The notes under the pieces: generated by a model
What the model was told of the DNA's origin: nothing
The model's input: only the letters and a program-made list of their open reading frames with translations
The model's database searches: none
NCBI GenBank assembly: GCA_013398295.1
Contig: VZSF01010416.1
Location: 1,696,098 to 1,760,097, forward strand
DNA length: 64,000 bases
From: Chionis minor
Lineage: Eukaryota; Chordata; Aves; Charadriiformes; Chionididae
Reading direction: 5' to 3'
Part shown: in pieces, positions 52,913-64,000 of the stretch
Numbering within the stretch: the stretch's first letter is position 1
How the letters are laid out: every line of letters starts with the position of its first letter
Made by a program: the position numbers and the translations under genes

Positions 52913-53176
52913 AGCAGCCATTACGAATACAACTCCTGTTAGGTGGCAAATGTTCTAATGTCTTTGTTAATACTTCATGTTGTGGATAGCTGAAAAACAT
53001 GGTGATATCCAGTTGCGTTGATACCCGTTTTACTTGTAAAAATTCAAAACCAAAAATATATTTTACGGTAAACTCTTCATTACAAATCCTGGATGTCATC
53101 TTTTTTGTTCAAGAAAACATATTCTGGAATAAGCAATTTTTAAAGCTATCACACTGCCTGATTCAGTATCACTTAC

Positions 53177-53301
53177 CTGTGATTCTTTTACATTTTCGAC
53201 AGTGAAGTTGAACCAAACTCGAAAGCGTGGGTTACAGGTATCTGGTCTAATGAATAGGTCATACTCAAACTCTGTGATGTGGTCCACCCGTCCAAGGTTA
53301 C
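53177..53301 (-). CDS. AGBL4: AGBL4 (cytosolic carboxypeptidase 6) internal coding exon, N-terminal domain
   Basis: This 125-bp exon encodes about 42 residues, starting GNLGRVD and containing FEYDLFIRPDTCNP and then FRVWFNFTVENVKES. I recognise it as the N-terminal beta-sandwich region of AGBL4/CCP6, roughly residues 50-95 of a protein of about 500. In family knowledge CCP6 is a cytosolic M14B zinc carboxypeptidase that trims glutamates from polyglutamylated tubulin and other proteins; its zinc-binding and catalytic residues lie in later exons outside this window. On the minus strand the acceptor reads TTGGTAG|GT after a pyrimidine-rich stretch, and the donor reads CACAG|GTAAGT, a perfect consensus. 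The exon starts after the first base of a glycine codon (phase 1) and ends on a complete glutamine codon (phase 0). The frame stays open into both introns by chance. The preceding exon should end in a G completing the glycine; I did not find it up to 64000. Confidence 0.93.
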
Positions 53302-54811
53302 CTACCAAGAACATATGAAAAAGAATGCATTTTAATGAGTGGCCGATAAACTCCACAGAAACTACACTGAGAAAAGTTCTTAAAACTTCTACCTCTGTTG
53401 GTTAAAATACATTAGTATAATAAGTCTTACAACAGTCCAGAATTATTTTAAAAAGACTTAATCATAGTCACAAAATAAAATACATACCAGGAAGCTAAAT
53501 GCATATGAATAAACCAAAAAGGAGACAACATGGATTTTTATTATTTAATCAAACTGATGTTTTGTCTGCTCTTATCTAAGTATTCCAATTAACTGTCCTA
53601 ACATCCTTTTAATGGCTTCTTTTTCCTTTTTTTCACTTTTCCTGATAATGTCTCTGTACCTCTTTTAGCCCCCCTCTGTATAGATTTCTTTCTTTCCATT
53701 TGCTGCTCATGTTCAAGCACCTCTAAGATTAAAGAGTCCCCAGATTTCCACCTGGCCCCTCTGGTGGGTGCTCTGAGCATCCCTCTCTCCCCACAGATGG
53801 GCCAGCCTTCATCTCCTTTGTGATTCAAAAGCTGTCTTAATACTTTTCTTTTACCATTTGCAGCCACTAGCACTTCATTCCAAAGACACAAACAAGGCTG
53901 TAAGATTTTGCCTGAGCTTTTTCCTGGTGAATTTCATGGAATAATATTTTTAAATATAGTCAGAGCTACATTGTCCCCTATGGCATTATTCAGCAAGCAA
54001 CCACACTGGCTATAGAAATGAAGTTCAGCACTGGGAAAACTTGCTAAGTGCTTTTAAATTGCTAAATTGGCATTTTTCCTTTGAAGTGTGCCAAGATTTC
54101 TAAAGACAGGGTTTAGTCTGTCCATTTCATTTATAGTCTACAAAAGTAAGACTTCACATTTTCCTGATCCAACCCAAAACCCATCTCATCAGGTCTTGTA
54201 AGACAGGGCCATGCTTTAGCTCACATGCTAAATCATAATTATTTAAAAAAAAGCACCATAAGATGACCTGGTTTTATGGTTTCAGGTATATTTTTAGGTT
54301 TGGAAATATACTGTTGGGTTCAAATAGCTATTTATAAGGCTATTTGAGCTAAACGATTCCCTCCTCAGAAAGTCCCATTTCAGTCACTATGACTGTTCAT
54401 TAGTAGCACAGTACTTGGTATGAGCATAAGTAGCAAAATTCAGCTGATCTGCTATTCTGAGGTGGAAAATAAGCAGGAAAAAACATTTTCAACTCTTTTC
54501 ATCAATATATTTGCAGGATTTCTTCCTTATCCTAAATTGTTTCTGGCTTTACTAATTGAACGTTTTTAATCTTCCCTATTTTTAATGTTATCCTCTACTT
54601 TTCTACCCACATTCTTCTTTTCAGAAGAAAATTCTCTTCACTGATTCCCTCTGCAGAAAACCGCTTCATGCTAACAATCTGTTCGTAAACACTGGACTGA
54701 AGGATACATTTGGCATATGAAATATTTGAAAAAAAACCCCAAAAATATTGTGCAGCTAGAATACCTTTGCCAAATACAAATAATGTCATCTTCTGTATCA
54801 GGTGTGTGTGC
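53302..54811. other. Intronic, with an unexplained minus-strand open frame
   Basis: Between the exon and the GC-rich LTR. It contains a 97-codon minus-strand frame at 53598-53891 with a basic, soluble-looking composition that I cannot assign. The rest is AT-rich with no features. Confidence 0.45.
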
Positions 54812-55498
54812 TCAGGTGCCAGCTGCAGGGCTGAGCCCTCTGAGGAAAGGCCAGGGCTGCCCTTTGCTGGTTCCAGCCCCTCAGCAAAGCTGGTAGCATC
54901 TCCTTGAAAGTACATTTAAGGAAGGGCAAAAATGCCACACAGGCGTGAGGGAGTCGTAGGAGCACCAGGGTTCGAGGAGGGAGGAGGGAAGGGGCTGCTC
55001 CAGGTGCTGGGGCAGAGACTCCCCTTTGTCCTGCGGGGAGAGGCTGGAGCAGGTGGACATTTCCTGAAGGACCAGTGGGCCACAGAAGACCCACACTGGA
55101 GTAGGTTCTCTTGACAGGGACTGCGGACCATGGGAAGGGTCCAGGCTGGAGAAGGGGAACAATGTGGGGAGGAGCAGCAGAGAACTACTGACCACAGCCC
55201 CACAGCCCTGCTCATTGTGGGAGGTCATGAACCAAGGAGTGAGGCTGATCCTGGAAAACAGGGAAGAGTTTGAGGAAGGTGTTCCAATTTCCCTTTGTTT
55301 GTCACTATCCAAACATATTTTAACTGGCAATAAATTAGTTTTGCCCCAGTCAAGCCTGTTTTGCCTGTAGTGGCAACTGGTGAGCAATCTCCCTGTATTT
55401 ATCTTGACACACAAGCTTTTTCATCTTATCTTTTCCCCCTGTCCTGTTGAGGAGGGTAAGAGAGAGAGCAGTTGGGTGGCCAAAGTCAACCCACCACA
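54812..55498 (+). mobile_element. GC-rich LTR of an avian endogenous retrovirus (different family)
   Basis: The right part matches a widespread avian LTR type: AATAAA at 55329-55334, then TTTTGCC.GTAGTGGCAACT, GTGAGCAATCTCCCTG, a CCCCTGTCCTGTTGAGGAGG segment, and the terminus GTCAACCCACCACA at 55498. The left part is GC-rich with the repeated GGACC...GCTGGAG-type units typical of this family. TGTGC at 54807-54811 recurs exactly at 55499-55503, a plausible 5-bp target duplication; the first base pair then reads TC instead of TG. The 177-codon minus-strand frame at 54881-55414 is an antisense artefact of this GC-rich repeat. Confidence 0.75.
55329..55334 (+). terminator. AATAAA polyadenylation signal of the GC-rich LTR
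   Basis: AATAAA about 165 bp before the LTR end, in the conserved context of this LTR type. Confidence 0.5.
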
Positions 55499-55503
55499 TG
55501 TGC

Positions 55504-58500
55504 CTGATTTTTGTTTAAGTCCCTTACTCATTTAAGTGCACTTTCTGCCACAGGGGTCAAATCTATCACTGCTATTCACAACAGAACTTGAATCTTAATA
55601 TAAGAATATAATGAATCTTATTTCCTACAGATTGTTATCCAAAGTAACTAAAAGTGGTAAAATCAAGCTATTGCATTGTAATACCTTTAATTAAAGGACT
55701 TTGTTTCAACATATTTTTCATTAAATGTCATGAACATATGACTTGTTGGGAAAATAATATTCCTCATGTATTTCAGAACTTAGGTGGTCCAAGCTGTTCA
55801 GCCACCCAGTTTGGATTCTAGTTGCCTCACAGGTCACGGTTTAAGCTCTGTCTGGACAAAGCTTAATGTGTGGACACCCAGAGGCTCTTCAATTTGAGTT
55901 GTGCACGTGATGCTGGTGGATCCTCTAAGACTAAGGCAGCAGGCTGGATGAATGCAGACTGTGGACTAGGTCCAGGCTTTAAACTACTAGGTACACATGC
56001 CTCCCAATGATCCCAGAAATTCCAGCTACGGATTAAGTTATCTGTAGCACCGACCACAGGTGTAAATTTTGATTGAAGTAATTCCAAAAAAGGACACAGA
56101 AGCAATTAAATTCATATTTAAAGTTCAAAGATCATAAAAAAAATTGTACTGCAAGGCATAGGAAACTAAAATATTATTAAGCAAATAAATAAAAACAGAG
56201 CAAAATGAGACCTTGATTTCTGACCTTTTGCACATTTCAGCTTCTTTTTCATCAAGCTGATCTGAATTGTAAGGGGACAGATGGCCCACTCAGAACTACT
56301 TTACAGAGTCCATAGGATCCCTAAACTAGCACTGGAGAATTGTGTCAATGTCAGTGAAATCACGGATGGTGAAGAGGTGGTACGCTGGAACCAATCCAAG
56401 CCTGTCTGCTCTGGAAAACCTATATACCTGTCTCGAATCCAGCATAACTTTTAAAAGTTTAATCATTGTGTACACGATTCCCTGGGACTCCCAATACTGT
56501 TTTCTCTCTTTATCTGTAATACCTGATTTAATACTCACCTCCCTCTTAACGCAGCATTTTTTCCTTTTGTGACTTGTATTTCACTTTATTACTTTTTGCC
56601 TACAGAATTGCCTCTTACTAGGCTCCTTCATAGTACACGTCAGCTGCCATAGTCACCTGCAGCCATTTGCAGCTTAGGATCATTTGTACGTTTCATTAGC
56701 ACACTATTTTTCCTCTGTCTTCCAGATGCTAAATAGGCTGGACCAAACATTAATGCCTTCGGTAACCAATTCAACAAGTTCCTCGTGCTCAATAGACTAT
56801 TGTTTGTAATATCACAGCCTTTGCTCACAATCTGTCAGCCTAATTTCAACCCACATAGCAATGTCATTAAACAAGAGGGCAGTTTTGGTACAAAGAAGCC
56901 TAGAACTGTAAGAACAAAACACTTCTTTGCTTAAAGAGATGCTTTGTAGAAAACTAGTAATGCCACTGAAAAGCATTTTTTGGTGTCCAAGAAAGGATAT
57001 AACCTTCCCAACATTAACCACATAAACAAAGTTAGCAATTTTATGTACTGCCTTCACACTGCTGTAATCATGGGAAATAGATTTATTCTAATGAGTGAGA
57101 ATTATATTCCAATACCACAGGTAACACAGTAAAATGCATTAGAAACTATGAAACAAGAATTAAAACATAGATTATGCTATTCCATTTAGCCATTATACCA
57201 TTTTAATATTTTAACATTGAAAATAGACTCGTTTTTCTTAAGCGCAAACAACTTCTAAACCACTTTTATTTTTTAATAGCTCTATCAGGTTCCTTAAAAT
57301 TTCTCTTTTCTTTTCTTGTTAAATGTATAGCAAGAGAAAAAACTGCTTAATGAATAGCTAGACAGTAAATTCCTCCTATGTCACACGACTCTGTGCAATT
57401 ATGCAATGCATACAGTCTGCTTTGCAGTACCTGGGGTGGAGAGTTTCTGTGCTGAAATGATGAACAATTTAAGAGAAAGCTAGATAGCACCAATTTTATG
57501 TAACGTACCTACCAATAGTTTTCAGTCTCGATACAACTACTGTAAGGCTCTTCCCATGCATAGTTTTTATTCTGTGTACCTTGCAAATCTGATAATTTGT
57601 GACATCAGTAAGTGAGGTCCAATACATAACCATATTGGTTATGTATGTTCTTTTAAAATCAAAGAAAAAAGCCTCACACTCCCAGAAGATCAGCTTTGCT
57701 TTACTTTGGGTTCATGCTTGCATGAAATCATCACCACTCCATTCAATAAATACAGAAGTTGTATCTATGAGATTATACAACATTTTTTAAAGCGTCATCA
57801 CTCCATAAATTGTGATTAGCATTATATTTGGGGGTTAACATTATAAAACACAAGATATTAATAACGTTCTTTAAGGTAGATGTAAAATTAATGAACTAAT
57901 TAAGTAATACGATCTGCAAGGGGAAAAAAGCCCAACAACATTATAAGCAGTAAGATCTGAGCTTATTGGCATTCTGAGACATTTCTTGTTTAAATTCTTT
58001 TTTTACAGTTTGGGTGCACATCTAGTTGTCAAATAGCTTTCTACCTATATCTTAAAAGTAAAATAAGCAATTTATTAGAGTAGCCAGCACTTTACAAAGC
58101 ATTACGGATTTTTTTTTTTCCTATGCACTCTGAAATTAGTTGCAGGAGTTTTTTCTATTATTATTTTATTTTACAGAAATACTGGCACAGATCTTTTTAA
58201 ACTGATGGGAAGATGTGAACCAATCAAATTCCCAAATGTTTATAAACTGACTTTCACTTAGCCTTGGGGTTTGTTTTTAAGACATGCTCAATTTTCTGTC
58301 ACAGTTCTGTTCAATACTTTTAGCATACTGAGAAAAGAAAAGACATACTTTTCTTTAATCATTCAAGCTGAAATTCTTAATTATATTTGCTTAAATTGCT
58401 TTACAGAGTAATGTTTAGTGCAGTACTCTCAAAATGTGAATAGTGAAAGGGGTCAATAGCATGTTTCAAGTTTCTTTAAAAGTCAGAAAAAAGCCCAATG

Positions 58501-58844
58501 TTACTATTTTATTAATCATGCAACATACACTTAGTCCTCATAAAATATTAATGTATATTGCTTCCTACATCAATAAAAAGTGTACTTTACACGAAGAAAG
58601 AAAACCTGCTTAAGAAAATGCTAGCTAAACTTACTAAGCATTCTAACAATTATCATAAAAATGCTAGAAAAGAAAATATAGATATGGTAAGCAATCCTAA
58701 AATCTTCTTAAACCACACATTGGCTTTCCTACAGAGAATTTTAAGATGAAAAATAGACCTTGAGGGTCTTAGACAAGCCTGAGGCAATATAAAGAAAAAG
58801 GTCAAACACTCTGCTAAAAAGGACCGTTATCTTCAGAACAACAA
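55504..58844. other. Intronic, nothing recognised
   Basis: AT-rich intronic sequence. The 55780-56100 part is less AT-rich and may be an old unclassified repeat, but shows no family hallmark. Confidence 0.45.
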
Positions 58845-59340
58845 CTTATCAGCCAGCTTGCAGCCCTGCTTATTTACAGTTATTGGTCCCAGAGGAAGTG
58901 CACTTCAGCGCAGGGCGCGATTACTTTGTAATGAGTTTGCCAGAAATGGTAAAGGAAACTAATTTGTAACAATGTGCTGTTCCCTGCACATGAACTTTCT
59001 CAGACACTTTTTTTTGTCCAGCAATGAATAACTAACTTCAGCCTCCCTAATAAGCAGTGAAAACAGAAGTGCACTAAAAACAACTGAGTTGCAAGCATGA
59101 ATGTGCTGAAATATCAGTGATTATCCCTCTCAGCTGTCCATTACAGTACTCATGATGACCACCAATTCCCCTGCGGTGGATATATAGAATGCAGGTTTCA
59201 GGGGGTGGATTTGCACATGAAAATTAACACCATTTGGAAGAAAATAGCCTGCACCTGTCACAGATTAGCAACAAAAGGTCAAATGCCTCCTTTTACACCT
59301 AGAGCACTTGCATATTGTATGCCTTGCTTATAGGAGCCTA
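58845..59340. promoter_or_regulatory. Candidate conserved non-coding element
   Basis: The block has balanced, non-repetitive composition within AT-rich intron and retains clustered CpGs (CAGCGCAGGGCGCGATTAC near 58907). It carries TAATGAG and TAATAAG homeodomain-like cores and E-box-like CAGCTG and CACCTG motifs. It has no coding frame and no repeat signature. This is the look of vertebrate intronic enhancers, but the judgement is by appearance only. Confidence 0.25.
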
Positions 59341-60639
59341 ATTCTAGTTTCTTAATTCCAAAAAGTGAGCACCATGGTGAACGGAGGAGAAAAAAGAATT
59401 AAATCGTGGCTAAAAGCTATCAATAAATCTATTGATCAAGATACATATGAATGGAAGTAGCTGAGGCAATCTCTGTCTCTAAAAGAGGTAGTTTTTCAAA
59501 AGAGAATTACACAAAGTGCTCTTCTGTTTTTGTCAATATGCTGCCAGGTTTTGAAATACTATTTTTCATCCACACAATAAAAATCTTGACAAGTAAGCAA
59601 TAGAAAATCACTAATACACTTGCAGCTGCATTTCAATCTATACAAATTCTTTAAACAAAAACAACCAAGGAACAGATTGGAATATACATCATTTTCACCA
59701 GTTGAACCTGGGATCAAGTCCAATATAGCCAAACAGTATTAATCTACATTTTCATGCAACTCTATATTTCACAAAATAAAGTGAAATGTAGAATATGGAA
59801 TACCCCCAATGAAATTCATCCTTAAAGATCACAAAACACATTGAGATGATAATGCAAGGAAATTTTATTGATACAATCTAAATGGAACAGGAACTACAGG
59901 GACTGAGATCTGTAAAAACTTCTCAAGTGAAAGATTAGATATCTTCTGCAAGGAGTGCATCTAAGAATACCAGTTGTAAATGCCTACTGGCTGTACAGTC
60001 TTTGTCTGTGAAAAGGATTTATTAAAAATTGTTTGGTGAGAGGTCCTAAACTTCTAAATAGCATTTGATTTTTAGACAGGAAAAAATCTAATGAAACGGT
60101 GATGATCTCCAAAAACCTGTGACTGTTTTTGGACTCCTACCCAAAGCACATGTCAAATCAAGATTCCTGAAACTGCAACGCACGTGATTTGAATAAAAAG
60201 ACAACACAATAAAAACCACATATACAACACTTTCTAAATTAAGGTGTACTTGAAATTATTAAAATTGCGCATATTAAGCTCTGCAATACAAATACGTACA
60301 CTGCTACAGTTAAATCAACACTTTGGAAAAAAAAACCCAACTCAATATTCTTCAACAAGATAGTATTCTTTTAAGAACCTGATGTTTCACTTAAAACAAT
60401 AGCAATGCTCATGACTCAGCTTTCAGTCAAAATCCAAATAGCCTTTGAAAAATGTTCAGGACTATCAAATAGGCATTTCAAAAGTACGTGGCTTGAGAAG
60501 CTGGATGCTTCAAATTTGTATTTGTAGGCTCCTTTCTATCCTCCTTCCTCAATTAAGCAAGTTGAAATTGCTGTGTTTCCATTATGTTTTAAGTTTTTAT
60601 CAATAGTGACATCCAAAGGACAGTAAATCAGTGCCTTTT
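59341..60639. other. Intronic, nothing recognised
   Basis: AT-rich sequence between the two candidate conserved blocks. Confidence 0.45.
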
Positions 60640-60880
60640 GTAAAAAAGATTGTACGGGAACAATGACTATGTTAGCTCCGAGCAGCAATTGGTAAAAGGC
60701 CAGCTCCCATCATTGGAAAGGGTAAACTGAGATCTACATGTTAATGCCTAACTTTTAGAGGCTGAGCAATTCTAATTAAGCTTTTATCGTAATTAGACAA
60801 TGTGATAAAATCTAATTGTGACTGACTACATGAAAATTCTCACTTACACACCCTTCTTGTTTATCTATGAATATAGCATT
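60640..60880. promoter_or_regulatory. Candidate conserved non-coding element
   Basis: Dense homeodomain-type cores (CTAATTAAGC, GTAATTAGAC, TCTAATTGTG within about 60 bp around 60772-60825) and GCTCCGAGCAGCAATTGG upstream, in non-repetitive sequence with no coding frame. The clustering suggests an enhancer-like module, but chance in AT-rich DNA is not excluded. Confidence 0.25.
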
Positions 60881-61524
60881 AAAATAAATTGTATCAATCT
60901 TTTGGGTATGTAAGGGTCATTGGTCTCCATTTGTCTGTTTGTTTCATTACCAAATGATTCAGCTACAATATGGAAAGAAGCAGTGAATCAAAAACTTATA
61001 AGCGTTCTTATCCTTTCCAACTATTCTATTTCTTTTGGTGTAACTATATTAACTTTAACGGTGCTGTTCCTAACAATGAAAGCATGATCTGATTTTCCAC
61101 ACCTTTTCAGGATCACAGTCTGAGTTCCATTCTTTCCAATATTTTTCCTCACAAGTGATGTCAGTGATGTGCACTAAGGGCATTCTGCCCATAGTATCTG
61201 GGGTCACAGTTACTGTTCCTCAGTGGTCCCAAACAAGTGTCATAAATAAATCCGCAATTCCTTCGTATTGAGTTAAATTGTAGGAATATCAATGAACAGT
61301 GTGGCCTAGACTACAACACCCACAGGAGTTTTATAAATTAAAACTTTTATCTGAATTAGAGTAGGAGGCAGAGTTTATCACCTACAGCAGCTAATCTGAA
61401 TCATTAGATTAAAAGAAAGTTGTGAGCTAGCCTTGGTATGAAATGAAAAAGGTACAAGGCCTTTTCTAAGCAAGCCAAAGAATTGTCTTCCACACAAAAA
61501 ATTAAGGGAATTGGAAACCTATAA
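60881..61524. other. Intronic, nothing recognised
   Basis: AT-rich sequence before the CR1 fragment. Confidence 0.45.
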
Positions 61525-61953
61525 GAAAGAACTTGGGGGTACTGGTGGATGAAAAGCTGGACATGACCCGGCAATGTGCACTCACAGCCCAGAACACCAC
61601 CCGCATCCTGGGCTGCAGCAAACGCAGCGCGGCCAGGAGGGTGAGGGAGGGGATTCTGCCCCTTTGCCCTGCTCTCATGAGACCCCACCTCATGAGAGTG
61701 GGGAGTGCTGTGTCCAGCTCTGGAGCCCCCAACATAAGAAGGACACGGACCTGTTGGGTCCAGAGGAGGCCATGAAGACAATCAGAGGGCTGGAGCACCT
61801 CTGCTATGAAGACAGGCTGAGAGAGTTGGGGTTGTTCAGCCTGGAGAAGAGAAGGCTCCAGGGAGACCTTACAGTGGTCTTTCAGTATACCTTTCAGTAT
61901 TTAAAGGGGGCTTACGAGAAAGATGGGGACAAACTTTTTAGCTGGGCCTGTTA
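61525..61953 (+). mobile_element. CR1 LINE internal fragment lacking the 3' end
   Basis: The + strand encodes the region after the CR1 reverse transcriptase core: LGVLVDEKLDMTRQCALTAQ near 61530, ILGCSKRSAARRVREGILPL near 61607-61665, then, after frame changes, LEHLCYEDRLRELGLFSLEK near 61790-61850 and a YLKGAYEKDGDK segment. Homology stops at about 61953, before the coding tail, 3' untranslated part and octamers. CR1 insertions normally keep their 3' end, so this piece has lost it after or during insertion. Both 80- and 126-codon frames here are LINE relics. Confidence 0.9.
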
Positions 61954-64000
61954 AAAAAGGAAAGAAGCATAAACCAGCTTAAATTTATTAGTTAAATATA
62001 AAAGACAAGAAACCTGGAGGGGGGACACTGTGATTTATTTTCCTTTACTAAAAACAGTTACAAAAAGATTCTCATATTTTAGTAGTCTGGACAGTGCCAC
62101 CAATCCATAGTTTTAGGGTGAATTCTTCCTTTCAGAAAAAAATACTTTTCTTGCTCTCAGGTGTTAGAATGATGTCTGGGCAAGGGGGAAGGGAGAATAC
62201 AGGGATTAAAATTTATTGAGCAGTATTTTTGAGGCTCCTCCTGCAATGAGGATACTATTACTGATTTCAAAATACAAATAATTTTGAAATTCTGGCAGGT
62301 GTTAATCCCATAGACTGCCTACTTACATCACTTGCAACTTTCCTTTAAAGCTAATTCAGAAGAGTAAACAATAACATTTAGAAAGATAACACAAGCAACT
62401 AGGAGAATGGAAAATATTTTCTTTCTTTTTATGTTCATTAAGAGGAGCGGTCTTCCTGGTGATCCCAGTTCAGAGCACAATGAAAAACAGCAACAAGTAA
62501 TCCTGAAGATTTAGTGATCATCGTTGCTTAAAAACCACCATGAGCAAAATAGCACCATACACAAGCAACAAATATCCCAACATACTAAAAATATCGTTGT
62601 GTAAACAGAAGGCTTACATATGTATAAAGAAATTATATATTAAAATCTTGCTGAAGGAATTCAATAGTTTTGATCAAATGAGACTGATATTTAACCACTT
62701 GCAGCCAAAGAGCCTTATTTCAAAATTGCCCTTATCAATAAGTACTGATGCTTGCAGTTAAAGGACCTAAAAACCTGAAGCTGTAAAGAATAAAATGTCA
62801 ATGTTCACTGTGCAGGGAAATTGGAAAGGATGGATAAAATGGAGTCAGTCTCTTGACTCCTTCTCCTGCATCTGTTAGGTTCTTATGAATTACAAAACTA
62901 TCAGTAGAGCCCAAGACTGCAGGATGAATTCTCCAAAGTCACAAAATCATGTAAACACACAGGCTGGCAGTGGTAAAGTAGCAACGCATCAGCTTAGTAG
63001 GGAGTGTCAAGAATGTTTAAAAATCAGAGGCCCACGCTCTAAGATGGCCATTGCACACCCACTACACCAAAACCACCAAATCCCCAGAAAAACAGTAGCC
63101 TACTGATTTCTCTGCTCTCTCTTTATCAATTCCCCAAAGGCCTCCAATGACAGATGGGCAGTTATTTATCCATGGCAGTGAACCATTGTTAAAGGAAAAT
63201 CAGAATACAAAGAGGTTTTGCATTAGTGTCACGAAACCCAGCTTTCTTTAACAAAGTATATGCTGTCGAAATGCCTATCTCACGACTGTGTCTGTATCAC
63301 ATCTTTCAAAGTGAAGCTCTTAAAGGAAAAGCATTTGGGGAAATTTCTGTTTGGAAGTCACTTAGCATATAATGGGTGCTATCCTAAATAAATAATTAAT
63401 AAGTTAATAAATAAATTATAACAACGTCTGCAGCCTTAACCACGGAAGCAACCATCAAGGCAGATCAGGGAACATGAAGTACCATACCACAGTGGGACGT
63501 ACCATTATCAGCGTGTAGCAGGGAGAAATGTATCTCTAAATATCTACTTTGTTAGTGCCTGATGCTCAATGTGTAGCACTGAAATATGTTGTTACCTATA
63601 GCCTCTAATTTAAAACATTCTCATATTTACCTGCTGCCTAGACATCACATGTGTGCAAGCAAAAAATTACAAATAGCTGAAAATGTTAAAAGCTGCATAT
63701 TCCTCATTCTTAAGTACGTTACAGTAGGCATACTTATGGAATGCTTCCTACTCAATATAGTCATGATTTTGCAAAGACCCTAAAAATTCTTGTAATGCAA
63801 AAGGCTAAACAGTTCTTTCATCCTACAAGTGAGGTTATTCCCATTGATTTATTACTGTATGGTACTGCTGTAATTCTGCATTTGGCCTAGTAGGTGCCTG
63901 ATACACGGAATCACCACTTTTCCATAGCAATCCTTCCATAGTACAATTACAAACTGGCACTTGAGGAAAATTCATTCATGGAAACCTGAATCAGTCTGAT
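61954..64000. other. Intronic, nothing recognised
   Basis: AT-rich sequence to the window end. The missing 3' portion of the CR1 is not seen here. Open frames at 62540-62761 and 62885-63106 have chance-like compositions. Confidence 0.5.

Larger units (their letters stand above)
46830..53170. other. Intronic; one unexplained open frame and simple repeats
   Basis: AT-rich intronic sequence leading to the AGBL4 donor. It includes an unexplained minus-strand frame at 48903-49115, an A-rich tract at 49803-49825 and a 27-bp-period repeat at 52866-52912. Nothing else is recognised. Confidence 0.5.
1..53176 (-). other. AGBL4: Partial AGBL4 intron downstream of the exon
   Basis: This intron opens with the GTAAGT donor at 53171-53176. 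No later AGBL4 exon, such as those for the downstream N-terminal strands or the zinc-binding HxxE region, was recognised on the minus strand, so the whole stretch is read as intron. BEND5 is nested in an AGBL4 intron in mammals; no BEND5 coding sequence was recognised here. Contents are mostly unique AT-rich sequence plus the repeats listed separately. Confidence 0.65.
53302..64000 (-). other. AGBL4: Partial AGBL4 intron upstream of the exon
   Basis: This is inferred from the exon at 53177-53301, whose acceptor closes this intron. I looked on the minus strand for the preceding coding segment (the region ending in an acidic-Ser-Gly motif) and did not see it, so the intron probably continues past the window. 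It holds one GC-rich LTR, one CR1 fragment and two candidate conserved non-coding blocks, each listed separately. Confidence 0.75.

Noticed and set aside
54881..55414. 177-codon minus-strand open frame, the longest in the window
   Set aside because: It runs antisense through a GC-rich LTR; length is explained by base composition and the translation is low-complexity Ser/Pro/Leu.
1..64000. tRNA, rRNA, CRISPR-like arrays or bacterial operon features
   Set aside because: No clover-leaf, rRNA segment or regularly spaced repeat array was seen; the sequence is plainly vertebrate nuclear DNA.

Overview
This is a vertebrate, almost certainly avian, genomic window. It is AT-rich and gene-poor, contains no operon-like structure, and its recognisable repeats are CR1 LINEs with the typical bird 3' end (tandem ATTCTATG octamers) plus solo LTRs of endogenous retroviruses resembling families common in Neoaves. 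The species cannot be resolved from the sequence.

The only protein-coding sequence I can support is one 125-bp exon on the minus strand at 53177-53301. It encodes part of the N-terminal domain of AGBL4 (cytosolic carboxypeptidase 6) and has a consensus acceptor and a perfect CAG|GTAAGT donor. AGBL4 is known to be a very large gene with huge introns, so the rest of the window is best read as two partial AGBL4 introns: 53302-64000 upstream of the exon, and 1-53176 downstream of it in the direction of transcription. I found no other AGBL4 exon and no convincing independent gene. Nearly all open frames of 60-180 codons are chance frames, or frames inside CR1 and LTR repeats.

Layout: 1-822 is a purine-rich block ending in three adjacent perfect hairpins and an A16 tract. 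About 1451-1870 is an ancient CR1 (minus). 5911-6711 is a solo LTR (plus) with a perfect 5-bp target duplication. 12952-13342 is a CR1 3' end (plus), followed by an ancient CR1 (minus) at about 13775-14420. 21845-22075 is an internally deleted CR1. About 22542-22991 is a GC-rich LTR-like block. 34136-34577 holds two CR1 3' ends joined head to head. 46095-46829 is a second, diverged copy of the first LTR family on the opposite strand. 54812-55498 is a GC-rich LTR of a different family, 1.5 kb upstream of the exon. 61525-61953 is a CR1 piece that lacks its 3' end. Two stretches near 58.9-59.3 kb and 60.6-60.9 kb look like conserved non-coding elements, but only an alignment could show this.

I found no previously undescribed biological system. 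The observations most worth checking are the triple hairpin with A-tail, the head-to-head CR1 pair, the CR1 internal-deletion junction, and two unexplained minus-strand reading frames near 49 kb and 53.7 kb.
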